A DNA stretch of 64,000 nt from a bacterium (GTDB taxonomy: Bacteria > Planctomycetota > Planctomycetia > Planctomycetales > Planctomycetaceae): positions 434,001-498,000 of the forward strand of contig WGME01000013.1 in NCBI GenBank assembly GCA_016125225.1. Direction: 5' to 3'. The translations under genes and the position numbers were made by a program. Below the pieces are notes generated by a model, which searched no databases, was not told the DNA's origin, and was given only the letters and a program-made list of their open reading frames with translations. Each line of letters begins with the position of its first letter. Position 1 is the first letter of the stretch. Positions 1 through 10,053 of the stretch are shown here, piece after piece.

Positions 1-2
1 AT

Positions 3-305
3 GATGCCTTAGGGCTCTATCGGACGACAATCAAGAATACGCCGGTGGATGCGCAGGCTGAGTTGTTCAATAAGCAGGAATTGGCGGGGATGGATGGCCT
101 GAAACGCTATCTGCTCGCAGACCGTCAGGACCAATTTGTTCGAGCCATGGTTCAGAAAATGACGTCATATGCTCTTGGCCGATCGTTGTCGTTCAGCGAT
201 CATGCGGACATTGACAGTCTGGCAGTCCAATGCCGGCAAGAGGGAGATCGCCTGGGCGCTCTTGTGCGATTGATCGTCACCAGTGACATCTTCAGATCAA
301 AATGA
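3..305 (+). CDS. C-terminal end of a planctomycete DUF1588/DUF1585 protein (partial)
   Basis: The frame is open from the window edge, so the gene starts upstream. What is visible is the last ~100 residues. The first residues (DALGLYRTT, then a P-x-DA motif) fit the end of the DUF1588 region. The rest fits DUF1585: the 'FVRAMVQKMTSYALGR' core, then a 'LVRLIVTSDIFR' tail. In planctomycetes these domains close large secreted proteins that usually begin with a cytochrome-c-like domain; their function is not established. The stop overlaps the next start as ATGA, so it is probably translationally coupled to the DUF1552 gene, its usual partner. GTG at 45 is only an internal codon. Confidence 0.85.
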   Translation, partial: DALGLYRTTIKNTPVDAQAELFNKQELAGMDGLKRYLLADRQDQFVRAMVQKMTSYALGRSLSFSDHADIDSLAVQCRQEGDRLGALVRLIVTSDIFRSK

Positions 306-1720
306 AAGCCGGGAATCGCCTGATGAATACGAAGACACTTTCCATCAGTCGTCGAAACTTTCTGCGCGGAACCGGCGTGGCGTTGGCATTGCCCTGGTTC
401 GAATCGTTTGCCGTGGCTCATCCCGGTAACGAGACCACTCCCCGACGATTTCTCAGCGTCTATCATCCGGATGGGGTGGGCTTGCCTCTCAAATCTGATC
501 CTGCGTGCGAAGATTGGAGCTGGTTTCCTCGTGGCGGCGAGAAGGATTTCCAGTTGACCAAAGTGCTCGACGTGCTCGAGCCTTTGCGGAGCGACATTAC
601 CATCTACTCAGGATTGTCGCACCCGGCGGCCAGAACTGTTCACGGCCACTCCAATGCTGATCAATATCTGACAGGTGCGGCGACCGGCGGCCATGGACCC
701 TACAAAAATTCGATTTCCGTCGATCAGGTTTACGCAGCCTATGCCGGGGAATTCACTCGCCATGCTTCACTAGTCATGTCCACCAACGGCGGAATTGGTG
801 GCCCTCGTGGCGCACAAACGCAATCGTTCAACAGTGCGGGGCGGCCAATTCCCGCGATGAACAAACCCAAGCAGATCTTTGACATGCTGTTTGTTACCAG
901 CGGCAAAGAGTCTGCCGCAAAACTGGCCAGAAGCAAAAGTGCCCTCGATCTGCTCATCGCCAACACGCGATCGCTGGAGCAGAAGCTGTCACAGCGGGAT
1001 CAGCAGACTCTTCAGCAGTATCTCGATGCCGTTCGCGATACGGAAATCAAATTGGCCCGAGCTCAGCGATGGATGGACACACCAGTGCCACAGGTCGATC
1101 CCGGAAATTTGCATCTGGATGCGGAACCCGCAGAAGCTCGGCTCTATTTTCAGACCATGTACGAATTGATTTATCTGTCTTTCCTCAGTGACTCGACCCG
1201 CGTGGCCACATTCCAGTTGGGCCGAGAAAATGGCGAAGGGCCGCACGATCTGTTATCGCGGGCCGTTGGACTCGGCGGTGCGCATGGCCTGACACACGCC
1301 GTGAAAGAACCAAATGGCTGGCAGAACCTCGGCACCTACAATCGCTACCAGGCCGAAGAGTTCGGGCGCTTCGTGCAGAAACTCAAGGACACAGCAGAAC
1401 CAACCGGTAATGGGAACATGCTGGACAACACCTTCGCCATGCATGGATCAGCATCCAGCAGCTTCCACCTCTCGCGTAACTACCCGATTATTTCCGCCGG
1501 GGGTAAGAATCTCGGCTTCGAGAATGGCCGGTATCTCAAATTTGGCAAAGGCAATGAAGACAATCAGGCGGGGGCCGGTATCGTGACCGATGCGGGCTGG
1601 CGAAGCAAAACCGAAGTCGAAGAACTGCCTCTGTCACACCTGTTCGTAACGATCCTGCAAAAGCTCGGCGTCGAAACCGAATCATTCGGCGGAGCCACCG
1701 GGACGTTAACCCGCGTGTGA
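302..1720 (+). CDS. DUF1552 family protein, Tat-exported
   Basis: A 472-residue protein. The N-terminus carries a twin-arginine leader (SRRNFLRG, then a hydrophobic stretch), so it is probably exported folded by the Tat system. The body (residues ~45-470) matches DUF1552, a planctomycete/verrucomicrobial family almost always found next to DUF1585/DUF1588 proteins. Visible family features are the FLSVYHPDGVG start of the mature domain, HGHSNADQYLTG, and the late FAMHGS and SHLFVTILQKLG segments. The ATG at 302 overlaps the upstream stop (ATGA). A second ATG at 323 would leave the leader intact and is also possible. Biochemical function unknown. Confidence 0.88.
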   Translation: MKAGNRLMNTKTLSISRRNFLRGTGVALALPWFESFAVAHPGNETTPRRFLSVYHPDGVGLPLKSDPACEDWSWFPRGGEKDFQLTKVLDVLEPLRSDITIYSGLSHPAARTVHGHSNADQYLTGAATGGHGPYKNSISVDQVYAAYAGEFTRHASLVMSTNGGIGGPRGAQTQSFNSAGRPIPAMNKPKQIFDMLFVTSGKESAAKLARSKSALDLLIANTRSLEQKLSQRDQQTLQQYLDAVRDTEIKLARAQRWMDTPVPQVDPGNLHLDAEPAEARLYFQTMYELIYLSFLSDSTRVATFQLGRENGEGPHDLLSRAVGLGGAHGLTHAVKEPNGWQNLGTYNRYQAEEFGRFVQKLKDTAEPTGNGNMLDNTFAMHGSASSSFHLSRNYPIISAGGKNLGFENGRYLKFGKGNEDNQAGAGIVTDAGWRSKTEVEELPLSHLFVTILQKLGVETESFGGATGTLTRV

Positions 1721-1857
1721 TTAGTCGCTGCGACATTCTTCCTATCGTAGGAAAATGACACATCCGGAAATTCAGTTGAGATAACTCTGACTGAGTTTAC
1801 TTCTGTTACGGACTTGCTTGTATTGGCAACCGTCAAATGGCTGGTACGGCCCAGAAT

Positions 1858-3303
1858 TCAAAATAATTCACTGATTGGTCGACCGTGGTAGATGTGATGG
1901 GGGCGGTTGACATCGTCGCGCCAGGCCGCGGTCGATGGTATCCCAAGAGCTGAGTAGATCGTGGCTGCCATGTCTTCGGGCTTTTGCGGCGCTTCCACGG
2001 GATATGCACCAATTTTGTCAGTCGCACCGACCACCGTACCACCGCGCACACCCCCGCCGGCGAAGAACAGCGTCTGCGCTGCTCCCCAATGGTCGCGGCC
2101 GGGCTCTTTATAGTGTTCGGGAAGGCCTGAGATCTTCGGCGTGCGGCCAAACTCGCCCCCCATCACGATCAGCGTACTGTCGAGCAATCCGCTATTCTGC
2201 AAGTCGTCTAAGAGCGCTGACAGGGCTCGATCGGTTGGCGGCAACAACTTCTCCCTCAGCCGCCAGAAGGCTTCGCCATGCGTGTCCCACGCTTCGTTGT
2301 TTCCCAGGTTCACCTGCACCAGATTCACACCCGACTGGACCAACCGGTAAGCCATCAGCAGCGACCAGCCAAAGCTATTCTTTCCATAGCGCTCCTGGGT
2401 CTGCGGGTCAGCGTCTGTGACGTCGAGTGCCTGGCGAATCTCCTGGCTTGCCAGCAGTGAAATCGCTGATTGGCGTTGTCGATCGTACTGTGCCTGTTGA
2501 GCCGAGCGTTCGAGCAGCGACCGTTGATGGTCGATGCTCTCCAGGAGACTCAACCGGCTGCCGAAACGCTGCACGCCGATGTCTGAGTTCACTTTCAGGC
2601 TCGGTGCCTGGAACACTGTCGGTGGCTCGCTCGTCGGCTTTTGCCGGGGCAGCTGATGAAATGTGTATTCGGGATAAGCCCCTCGCCAGAACGGGTCGCC
2701 GTAGGACGTGGCTTCGACGAAAAACGGGTCCCGACGCGTCCCCATCATGCCGCCGTAGGCCCCCGGAATGACCCCTCCCGACCAGTGCACCAACCGCTCC
2801 GGCAAGACAATCGCTGGTGGCAGATTGTTGTTTCGGCGGGGCACGACATCTCCAATGATCGAGGAGATGGAGGGCCAATCGATGGAACTTGGCTGCCGTT
2901 CTCCGGCGAATCCGACCGGCGCGACGGACCGTCCCGTTAACATGAAGAGATGGCCCAGCGTGTGTCCGTTGGTGGGATGCGTCAGCGATCGCACCAAAGA
3001 CCAGTTGTTACTCCGTTGGGCCAGCAGCGGCAGGTGCTCACAAATCTCAAGTCCCGGCGTCTTTGTCGCGATCGGCTGAAACTCGCCTCGCACGCTGTCC
3101 GTCGCCAGGGGCTTCATATCGAAGCTGTCATGCTGGGCCAGCCCGCCGGAAAGAAAGATGTAGATGCAAGCCTTCGCCCGCGGCGTTGCACTCGACTCTG
3201 CCCGCAACTCTGCCAGATGATTCGAGCCTAAGCCCAGCAAACCCACGGCACCAGCCTGCAAGGCTGTACGACGTGAGACGGTCGGATGATTCCAATTCTT
3301 CAT
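1858..3303 (-). CDS. DUF1501 family protein, Tat-exported
   Basis: DUF1501 proteins belong to the alkaline-phosphatase/sulfatase-like fold group and are massively expanded in planctomycetes; their substrates are unknown. The frame is open up to 3486, but I place the start at 3303. ATG there is preceded by GGAGGAG about 9 nt upstream, and the resulting N-terminus is a clean twin-arginine leader (SRRTALQAGAVGLLGLG). Family motifs follow: IYIFLSGGLAQHDSFDMKP, the GGEFGRTP metal-site-like motif near the C-terminus, and a GRDHWG motif. Length is ~481 residues, normal for the family. It converges with the DUF1552 gene across 137 nt. Confidence 0.9.
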   Translation of the reverse strand: MKNWNHPTVSRRTALQAGAVGLLGLGSNHLAELRAESSATPRAKACIYIFLSGGLAQHDSFDMKPLATDSVRGEFQPIATKTPGLEICEHLPLLAQRSNNWSLVRSLTHPTNGHTLGHLFMLTGRSVAPVGFAGERQPSSIDWPSISSIIGDVVPRRNNNLPPAIVLPERLVHWSGGVIPGAYGGMMGTRRDPFFVEATSYGDPFWRGAYPEYTFHQLPRQKPTSEPPTVFQAPSLKVNSDIGVQRFGSRLSLLESIDHQRSLLERSAQQAQYDRQRQSAISLLASQEIRQALDVTDADPQTQERYGKNSFGWSLLMAYRLVQSGVNLVQVNLGNNEAWDTHGEAFWRLREKLLPPTDRALSALLDDLQNSGLLDSTLIVMGGEFGRTPKISGLPEHYKEPGRDHWGAAQTLFFAGGGVRGGTVVGATDKIGAYPVEAPQKPEDMAATIYSALGIPSTAAWRDDVNRPHHIYHGRPISELF

Positions 3304-3915
3304 TGTCCGACTCCTCCAGTCGTCGCCGTTCGATGAATCTTTGCGGACGTATTCACTGATGCAGAATCTTAATATATCAACAGTGGCTGATAAGTTCGAG
3401 GCCAATTCTGCCGGTATGTGTTCATCGCATTGAGACGCGACCTCAGCAGCTGGACGATCTCGCTTCGTCAGCAAGACCTTTTTCAAGAACTCGACCTTCT
3501 GGATCGGGCCACTCCAGATCGAGCAGTCTCGTGATGATAGAAGCGATATCCAGAGTCGCGATTCAGGGCAGTACGGCTCCTTGGGCGAGTCGCCGACAGG
3601 AGGCGATAAAGTTCCCGTCGAGTTGATGATTCATCGGCAGGGTGGCCGTCCCGATGCCACTTGAGATGAATATCGAAGTGCCAAGCCGTGAACCACCTCA
3701 ATCATAGAGCATGGGGAGTTTTGCGGCGTTTCCACCCGTTGCGCTAGACTCGCCATCAGGTTCCTGGTCCACATCAAAATGTCTTTGAATTTCCTCACAT
3801 ACAGCAAATTCATCATTCATGTCAAACGAAACTCAAAAGCTACATTTCGATTGTTAGCCTAGCATGCACTCTGCCATACTGCTATTGGTTAGAGCGACTC
3901 AAAAATGGATGCCAA
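3304..3915. other. Intergenic region between divergent DUF1501 and TPR genes
   Basis: About 610 bases with no gene I can support. Short minus-strand open frames (3304-3486 is the in-frame extension of the DUF1501 gene; two others up to 3816) have neither recognisable domains nor ribosome-binding sites. It must hold the promoters of both flanking genes, but I could not single out convincing -35/-10 boxes. Confidence 0.5.
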
Positions 3916-5163
3916 GTGAGGACGAGTCCGATGGCTGTTCAATCCCGGCGTAAACTCTTTGCCAAAATTCCTACTAACAAATATCGTTGCTGGCAGTGGC
4001 GAGTTCGTATAAGTATCGCCCTCGTTGCCATTGCCATCGCAGACGGGATCACATCTCCCGGTTCTTCGAACGTGCTGCATGCTGCAGAACCGGCTTCCGA
4101 GACACGTGCTCGTTATAAGGTTGCCCCCGTTCCGGAAAAGACGGTTGTCCTCCGCCTCAAAGGTCCGCCCGTTCAACTTCTGGCTCGAGACATTGTTCGA
4201 CAGGCCTTTTTGATGACCGCGCAGGAACAGTTTCATCTCGCTACGCCTGATGCCTTTTCTCCTGCATCGTTTCCGGACCCCGCGATGAGTGAGAACTGGC
4301 CATTTGAATTGATGGTTAACAATCTCCCGAACGGGAGGGTGGAATATCGCATCCATCGTACGACGCCAGAGAAGATCGAAGAACTTTTCAAATTCCAACT
4401 TGATCCCCCCACAGCCGAGACATTCGAGATTTTGCCCCAGCGTGCTGTCCAACTGATGCGGGAAGAGTTCCGCGAGATTCTCTCTCGCGCGAACTATCCA
4501 TCCTCAGCGAGCGAGGTTCAGAATGTGACCCCCGTCTCTGAGATGGTGATTGACTGGCAGATGCAACTCGATCCCATCTCCCAATTCGCTGCCTTGCGAC
4601 AACTCCACCACCAGGCAGATTCCGAAGAGCGCTCGGCTGGCGTCTATTCTCGATTGGCACGCGGGTATGCCATGCTGGGCAGTCAGTCGGAATGGAACTG
4701 GAATGCCACGCATAAAACCTTCAAAGCACGGGCCTTAATCTGGTCGGAAAGGGCCGTGTCGGAGTGGCCAGATCAGCCCGAGGTCTGGTACGCGCGGGCA
4801 TATGTTCGTGCGCTCTGTGGCTTGCCGAGCTTGGCCATAAAAGATCTGCAACAGGTCGAGAAACTTGTCGCGGGCCCCTTGTCGATTGAAGGCGAGACGC
4901 TGAAAGCCTATTGCTCCTGGGATCTGGATGAGCTGGAAAGTTTGGCTGACGATGGCCATCCATTGGCCGATTACCTGAGGGTTCTGGCACTCGAACAGGT
5001 TGGCTCGGAGCGCCAACAGCTGATCATCAGCCAGCAGTTGTCTCAGCGCTATCCAGAGTGCTGGCGTGTGAGTGCCAGTCTGGCTGTCAGCGACACGCTC
5101 GGCACCGACATGTCAGTGCAAGAACCGGTTTGGCCAAAATTGAACAGACTCTGCCAGACCTGA
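3916..5163 (+). CDS. TPR-repeat protein, N-terminal part (frameshifted)
   Basis: First part of a very large planctomycete TPR protein. The N-terminus has basic residues followed by a hydrophobic segment (IALVAIAIADGI) and AEP, so it is probably a secreted or membrane-anchored protein. Helical-repeat sequence starts around residue 230 (WSERAVSEWPDQPEVWYARA is a TPR-like helix pair). The frame ends at 5163, but coherent TPR sequence continues in the -1 frame from about 5137. Re-reading one base in the AAAA run at 5137-5140 gives WPK-IEQTLPDLILQ, a smooth join into the next frame. The whole protein would be about 1400 residues. I cannot tell sequencing error from true mutation. Confidence 0.75.
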   Translation: MRTSPMAVQSRRKLFAKIPTNKYRCWQWRVRISIALVAIAIADGITSPGSSNVLHAAEPASETRARYKVAPVPEKTVVLRLKGPPVQLLARDIVRQAFLMTAQEQFHLATPDAFSPASFPDPAMSENWPFELMVNNLPNGRVEYRIHRTTPEKIEELFKFQLDPPTAETFEILPQRAVQLMREEFREILSRANYPSSASEVQNVTPVSEMVIDWQMQLDPISQFAALRQLHHQADSEERSAGVYSRLARGYAMLGSQSEWNWNATHKTFKARALIWSERAVSEWPDQPEVWYARAYVRALCGLPSLAIKDLQQVEKLVAGPLSIEGETLKAYCSWDLDELESLADDGHPLADYLRVLALEQVGSERQQLIISQQLSQRYPECWRVSASLAVSDTLGTDMSVQEPVWPKLNRLCQT

Positions 5164-8123
5164 TCCTGCAAATCGACGACCTGCCAGAAGACGCACGGAA
5201 GATCATTACGGACAGGCACAAGCGGGTACGCAATCCGCAGCCGAAGAAGCCCGAGTCTCCGAATGCCGACTGGCGGGCGGAACTGGTGGAAGTGCTGAAG
5301 AACATCGACCAGTCTCACACAGGAGATGACCCGCTCTCGTGGCAGACACTGGGAGAATTGATTGACGATTTTCAATTTCAGCAGGTGATTTCGTTGCTCG
5401 ATTTTTATCGTACAAAGCTGGCTGTTGATACGACCGACAGCCTACGTGTCTTGAGGCCGCTGGTGCAACATCATCCGCTAGCGGACATGATCGATTGTTA
5501 TGACATGAATGTGGAGCATGCGCAAGCGGCTGCCGCAAAGTTGCTGCCCATCATTCAGAGCTACGATTTCTCGCTTGGTGGTTTTGTCATAAAAGATATT
5601 GTCCCGGTGGCCCGACAGTTAGAGGTGGCCGGCACTCGGATGGGAATGCAGATCGATGCCGTCGTTCCTGATCTTCTCACGCAGATGAGTTTTCATCCGG
5701 ACAATCTGCCATTCGTTTACCCGATTTTACAACCACTTGCGCCGGACTGCCCCCGAGTTCTGGCTGCCACGCTCTCATTGAACTGGGCGGAGATTGAACC
5801 CGTCGCTGTCGAATGGGAGCAGAAAAATGCCCACCATTTCATGGTTCTGAAAGAGCTCACTCAAAAGTATGCAGATTCCAATCGACTCGAAGATGCCCGT
5901 CGCACCGCAACGCGCTGGACCGAGATGAATCCGGAATCGGAAAGTTTCCAGTACCTGTCCGAGGTCTGCCGCCGTCTCGATGACTGGGAAGGGCAACAGC
6001 AGGCGCTGAAAGAAATTGTGAAATTACCTGCCTTGGGCTTGGAACGTGCTGGGGCCGCAGCAGCTCTGGCCGATGGCTACATGCGACGCCAGGAATGGGA
6101 AGAAGCCAAGCCATATGCTGAGATTGCGGCCTCTTCCTATTCAGGATGGGGGCTGGTCTGTGCCGTGAATGTTTATGAGGGACTACGGCTGTGGGAAGAA
6201 GCCGAGCTGGTAGCCCGGGCTTGTTCAGAACGCTACGAAGATAGTGCGGACTTCTGGTATCTGTGGTGCCGGCGAACGGGGCATGGAGACGCGGCCAGTG
6301 CCCTGAAACTTGCTGAAGCCAAGCTCAAACGTCCCACAAACGAACGCCCAGACTGGATTCAAACGCAACAGGCTTTCCTGCACTATCTGGAAGGAGATCT
6401 CGCTGCGGCTTACAAGTTGATTGCCAAAACGGCGAATCAGACCAAGGGCGATTACGACACGATGCTGGCTGCGATCTTCGCACATCAACTGGGCAAGACC
6501 AAAGAGTGCGAAAGCTGGTTTCAGAAGGTCGCAGATAGTACGGTTTCTTCACCCTATGCTCTCTTGGCACGATACTATTTCCGTAAACAGCGTGAGGAAG
6601 CGTGGTCACCCGATGATGCCGAACTGGAATGGCTGGTCACAATCGACTTGAGTCCCGGGAAGCCCTCCAATTCCATGTATTTCCTGTCTCACATCCTACG
6701 GATGCAGGGGGATCCGCGTTCCACCACCTGGCTGGAGCGATGCGCTGCGACGCCCATCAATGATTTGTTTCTGCGCACCCTCGCCGGTTGGGAGTTGACA
6801 CAGGCCGGTCATGAATCACCGCTGCGTCGGGGCACCGAACTAAACGCAGACGATGTTCGGGCCGCAGAACTTCTCCTGCAAGCGCAGCAGTTGAGGCAGC
6901 AAGGGCAAGGCGACCTCGCTTTAATGAAGTGTCGCGAGGCAATGGCCACCCGTCCGCAGTTTCTGCAGGCACAAACCTTCTTCGCTACGTCGATGACTCA
7001 AATGGGAATGCTTCGTGAAGCCGAACGCGCCTGGACCGAGTTGATGCCGGTCCTGCCTTCATTCAGTCATCTCTACTTTGAATGCGGCCGCATTCATGAA
7101 TTGATGCTGCAGCCCCAATTGGCCATCCGCGACTATGAAGCGGGACTGAAGGTTTGGCCGCGGGACAAAGCTCTGCATCATCAACTGGCCTGGATGTTCC
7201 TGGCCGATCCCGATTCGTCGTACAGGGACATTCCCCGGGGATTAAAACATGGCGAGCAGGCACTGGGGCGTGGTCCGGGATTTCGTTATGAAGACCGCTG
7301 TCTGCAAGCCGCGATGGCTGCAGTCCAGGGGAAATTTGATGATGCTGCAAAAGATATGGATGCTGCGATCGCTTTGGTTCCACCACAAAACCGGTACCTG
7401 CTCACAGTCCGTCGCGATGGCTACCAGCAGAAGCAACTCTATACTCGCCCGCCGGCAGGATTGCCGCTGATCGAAACACTGCCAGATGATGGGACGTGGG
7501 TCCAATATGATTTGGACTTCACCATTACGCCAAACTCAACGAACGATGGCAACGCAAAAGCCGCCCGTCAGAAGCCGGAAAATCATCATGTGGAAGTGAC
7601 TTTGCGATCGGTCGGCCGCCTGACCCGTGAATCAGGCACACTACGCTACCTGGAAATCGAAGTCACGGGCGATTCCGAGATCATCCCCGCGACCATTTAC
7701 CGTCTGGTGGTCCCCGAGAGCGCGTTTGGGCGTTTCCACCATCCACTGCTGCAGGCGGTTAAAATGTGGGTTGGGCCACGCAACGGAACCATGCTCGCCA
7801 GGGATGCGATTGATGACGACCCGATGTTCCTGTTCTTAATGACTGGGGCAACGGACAGCATCTTCGAGTTCCCGGAACCACAGGAGTTCGAAACCCCACT
7901 GGGAACATTCCCCGGCGAGAGTTATCTCGGAAAGTCTACCAGCGCGAATCCGAATTTGGGGGAAGTAGGGTGGTCGGTGGCTCGCAATCAGAAGATCCCG
8001 TTCGGCATGGTGTTCGCGTCGTTTAACGTTCTGAACGAATACCAGACCATCGAAGCCGAGTTGAAACTCAAACAGCATGGCCAGGACGCCAAACCCGCGT
8101 ATCCCGATTTGCTGCCGGAGTGA
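5058..8123 (+). CDS. TPR-repeat protein, C-terminal part (frameshifted)
   Basis: Second part of the broken TPR gene. The nominal start (GTG, 5058) lies inside the other frame and its first ~25 residues (Cys/His-rich, no repeat pattern) look like out-of-frame noise. Believable protein begins near 5137 (IEQTLPDLILQIDDLPEDA). Degenerate TPR units run through most of it, for example EEAKPYAEIAASSYSGWGL and DLALMKCREAMATRPQFLQA. The last ~220 residues form a non-TPR beta-rich domain that I do not recognise. No ATG with a ribosome-binding site precedes it, so independent translation is unlikely. Best read together with 3916-5163 as one gene carrying a single-base deletion. Confidence 0.75.
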   Translation: MLACECQSGCQRHARHRHVSARTGLAKIEQTLPDLILQIDDLPEDARKIITDRHKRVRNPQPKKPESPNADWRAELVEVLKNIDQSHTGDDPLSWQTLGELIDDFQFQQVISLLDFYRTKLAVDTTDSLRVLRPLVQHHPLADMIDCYDMNVEHAQAAAAKLLPIIQSYDFSLGGFVIKDIVPVARQLEVAGTRMGMQIDAVVPDLLTQMSFHPDNLPFVYPILQPLAPDCPRVLAATLSLNWAEIEPVAVEWEQKNAHHFMVLKELTQKYADSNRLEDARRTATRWTEMNPESESFQYLSEVCRRLDDWEGQQQALKEIVKLPALGLERAGAAAALADGYMRRQEWEEAKPYAEIAASSYSGWGLVCAVNVYEGLRLWEEAELVARACSERYEDSADFWYLWCRRTGHGDAASALKLAEAKLKRPTNERPDWIQTQQAFLHYLEGDLAAAYKLIAKTANQTKGDYDTMLAAIFAHQLGKTKECESWFQKVADSTVSSPYALLARYYFRKQREEAWSPDDAELEWLVTIDLSPGKPSNSMYFLSHILRMQGDPRSTTWLERCAATPINDLFLRTLAGWELTQAGHESPLRRGTELNADDVRAAELLLQAQQLRQQGQGDLALMKCREAMATRPQFLQAQTFFATSMTQMGMLREAERAWTELMPVLPSFSHLYFECGRIHELMLQPQLAIRDYEAGLKVWPRDKALHHQLAWMFLADPDSSYRDIPRGLKHGEQALGRGPGFRYEDRCLQAAMAAVQGKFDDAAKDMDAAIALVPPQNRYLLTVRRDGYQQKQLYTRPPAGLPLIETLPDDGTWVQYDLDFTITPNSTNDGNAKAARQKPENHHVEVTLRSVGRLTRESGTLRYLEIEVTGDSEIIPATIYRLVVPESAFGRFHHPLLQAVKMWVGPRNGTMLARDAIDDDPMFLFLMTGATDSIFEFPEPQEFETPLGTFPGESYLGKSTSANPNLGEVGWSVARNQKIPFGMVFASFNVLNEYQTIEAELKLKQHGQDAKPAYPDLLPE

Positions 8124-8352
8124 ATGCGCAGGTGTTCTTCAGAACGACCAAGGCGGATATATTTGGCATCCGCATATCTTGGTAGGTCTCGCAGGAAAAC
8201 CACAGTTCAAACGAAACTCTCGCTGCAATACCGGTTGCAACGGGAGCTTTGCATTAAGCCACTGAGGGCGGAGTCGAGTACCGTGCTGATCGCGATGTGA
8301 CGCTTGGTGTCCAGAGGCGATCAACCCGATTGGTCACCGAACTTCCGGTTGT

Positions 8353-10053
8353 TCACTCGTCGCCGTCCGCTTTATCTTTTTCTGCTCCCTGGTCCACGTC
8401 CTTTTCCACTTCCTTATCCGTGGCCTTTGCCGCGTCCTTTTCCATGTCTTTATCGGCTTCCTTTTCCATTTCTTCTCCCTCACCAGGAGCGGGTGGAAGC
8501 AGGGGACCAGGCTCGTTACCCATATGAGTCGCCGGTGGCTCTCCGTAGTACTGGAGCTCAAACTCGATCGGATTCTGCAGCAGTACGCCACCGCCGAGGG
8601 CCTGATACGCATTCACAATCGCGGAGAGTTGTTGCTGCTTGGTTTCGATCAGGACTGTTCTGGCATCCAGCAGATCCCGTTGGGCAAACAACACGTCCAT
8701 GTACTCGACTTCTTTGCGGGCTCCCTGGAACAGGTCGCTTGCCACGCTCACGGACTCTTCGAGGGCTTGCACCTGCTCGACTTTAATGGACACGCTGTCG
8801 CGATAGTTCTGGACTTTGTTTAAGCGATTGACGACTTCCGTGAAGGCATTCAACACGGTGCGCTGGTAGTCGTAAACCGCCTGCAGTTGACGGGCATTCG
8901 CATTCAGGTATTCCGCTTGGATGGCTTTTCGGTTGATAACTGGTGCTACCAACTCTCCCGCAGCACTGGCGATGAAGGCACCCGGATCGAACAGATATCG
9001 CGGATTGAACGCTTCATAACCCACGCTGGCGGTGAGTGCTAGCCGGGGATAGAAGTTGGCTTTCGCGACGGCAATGTCGAGTCCGGCGGCAGCTATTTCC
9101 CGTTCCGCCGCACGAATGTCGCGACGGTTCTGCAGCAGATGAACCGGAAGGCCGACACACAGCACCTGCGAATCGAGCTTGATGAAATCCCATCCTTGAC
9201 GTTCGACAGGCTGGGGATAACGACCAGCGAGGAAGTTGATTCGGTTTTCCACTTCGATAATTCGCTGCTGAACAATCAGCTTCTGGCTCTCATTCTTACG
9301 AACCTCAGCCAGGAAACGCTGCACACCCAACTCCGTTCCACGGGCGGCTTCCTTCTGAGCCTTGGCGACTTCGAGGCTGCGTTGTTGCAGTTCGATGGTC
9401 TGATCCAGATAGAACAGGCGTTTGTCGAGAGACGCCAGTTCGTAATAGTTGTCGGCGATCTCCGCGACAATTTGCGTTACCAGGTAATCTCGCGATTCAA
9501 TTGATTCGGCATAACGCTGCATTGCCGAATCGCGGGCATTCCGCAAGCGACGCCAGATATCGATTTCCCAATACAGATCAGCCGAGACGCGGCTATAGCC
9601 CAGTGGATCGGGAAACATCTTACCGCCGGGATAAGTCAGTTGGTCTTCAGCAGCCCCCAGTGGGGTGTATCGGCTGCTACGAAAGACACCGCCCCCGCTT
9701 CCCAGGTGGACGAACGGCATATAGGCCCCGCGCCGTGCCAGAATCTCATTGGCCGCGATCTGAATTTCCTGGTTCCGGATCTTCAGTTCCTGGTTCTGCC
9801 ATAGGGCCTCAGCGACCAGTTGCGACAAAGCGGGCTCACCGAAGAATTCGTCGATGCCACACGCCGCGGAGTTTTCCAGCGTTGCGACACCGGCGAAGTC
9901 TCCCGGAGTGACTGGCCCCGCTTCGGGACAGCACAAGGCGGGAATGCGGCAACCAGCCACGGCCAGCAGCAGCATGCTTGCCGAGAGGCGGGACCAGAGC
10001 TTCCGTGGGGGACGAGAAGCCAGGGGATTTGCCGATGGGTCTGACTGTCTCAT
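8353..10053 (-). CDS. Outer-membrane efflux lipoprotein, TolC/NodT family
   Basis: Outer-membrane factor of a tripartite efflux system. Signal sequence with lipobox LLAVAGC; the Cys is the expected lipid anchor. The body has two OEP (TolC-type) repeats: long helical stretches such as LETARTV-like coiled segments and the NFYPRLALTASVGYE motif typical of the NodT/OprM group. AAGGTGAT sits 7 nt before the ATG. The C-terminus is unusual: after about residue 520 there is a ~45-residue tail almost only of E, K, D, A and M, presumably periplasmic. It lies 850 nt downstream of the RND pump gene on the same strand, probably with its own promoter. Confidence 0.9.
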   Translation of the reverse strand: MRQSDPSANPLASRPPRKLWSRLSASMLLLAVAGCRIPALCCPEAGPVTPGDFAGVATLENSAACGIDEFFGEPALSQLVAEALWQNQELKIRNQEIQIAANEILARRGAYMPFVHLGSGGGVFRSSRYTPLGAAEDQLTYPGGKMFPDPLGYSRVSADLYWEIDIWRRLRNARDSAMQRYAESIESRDYLVTQIVAEIADNYYELASLDKRLFYLDQTIELQQRSLEVAKAQKEAARGTELGVQRFLAEVRKNESQKLIVQQRIIEVENRINFLAGRYPQPVERQGWDFIKLDSQVLCVGLPVHLLQNRRDIRAAEREIAAAGLDIAVAKANFYPRLALTASVGYEAFNPRYLFDPGAFIASAAGELVAPVINRKAIQAEYLNANARQLQAVYDYQRTVLNAFTEVVNRLNKVQNYRDSVSIKVEQVQALEESVSVASDLFQGARKEVEYMDVLFAQRDLLDARTVLIETKQQQLSAIVNAYQALGGGVLLQNPIEFELQYYGEPPATHMGNEPGPLLPPAPGEGEEMEKEADKDMEKDAAKATDKEVEKDVDQGAEKDKADGDE

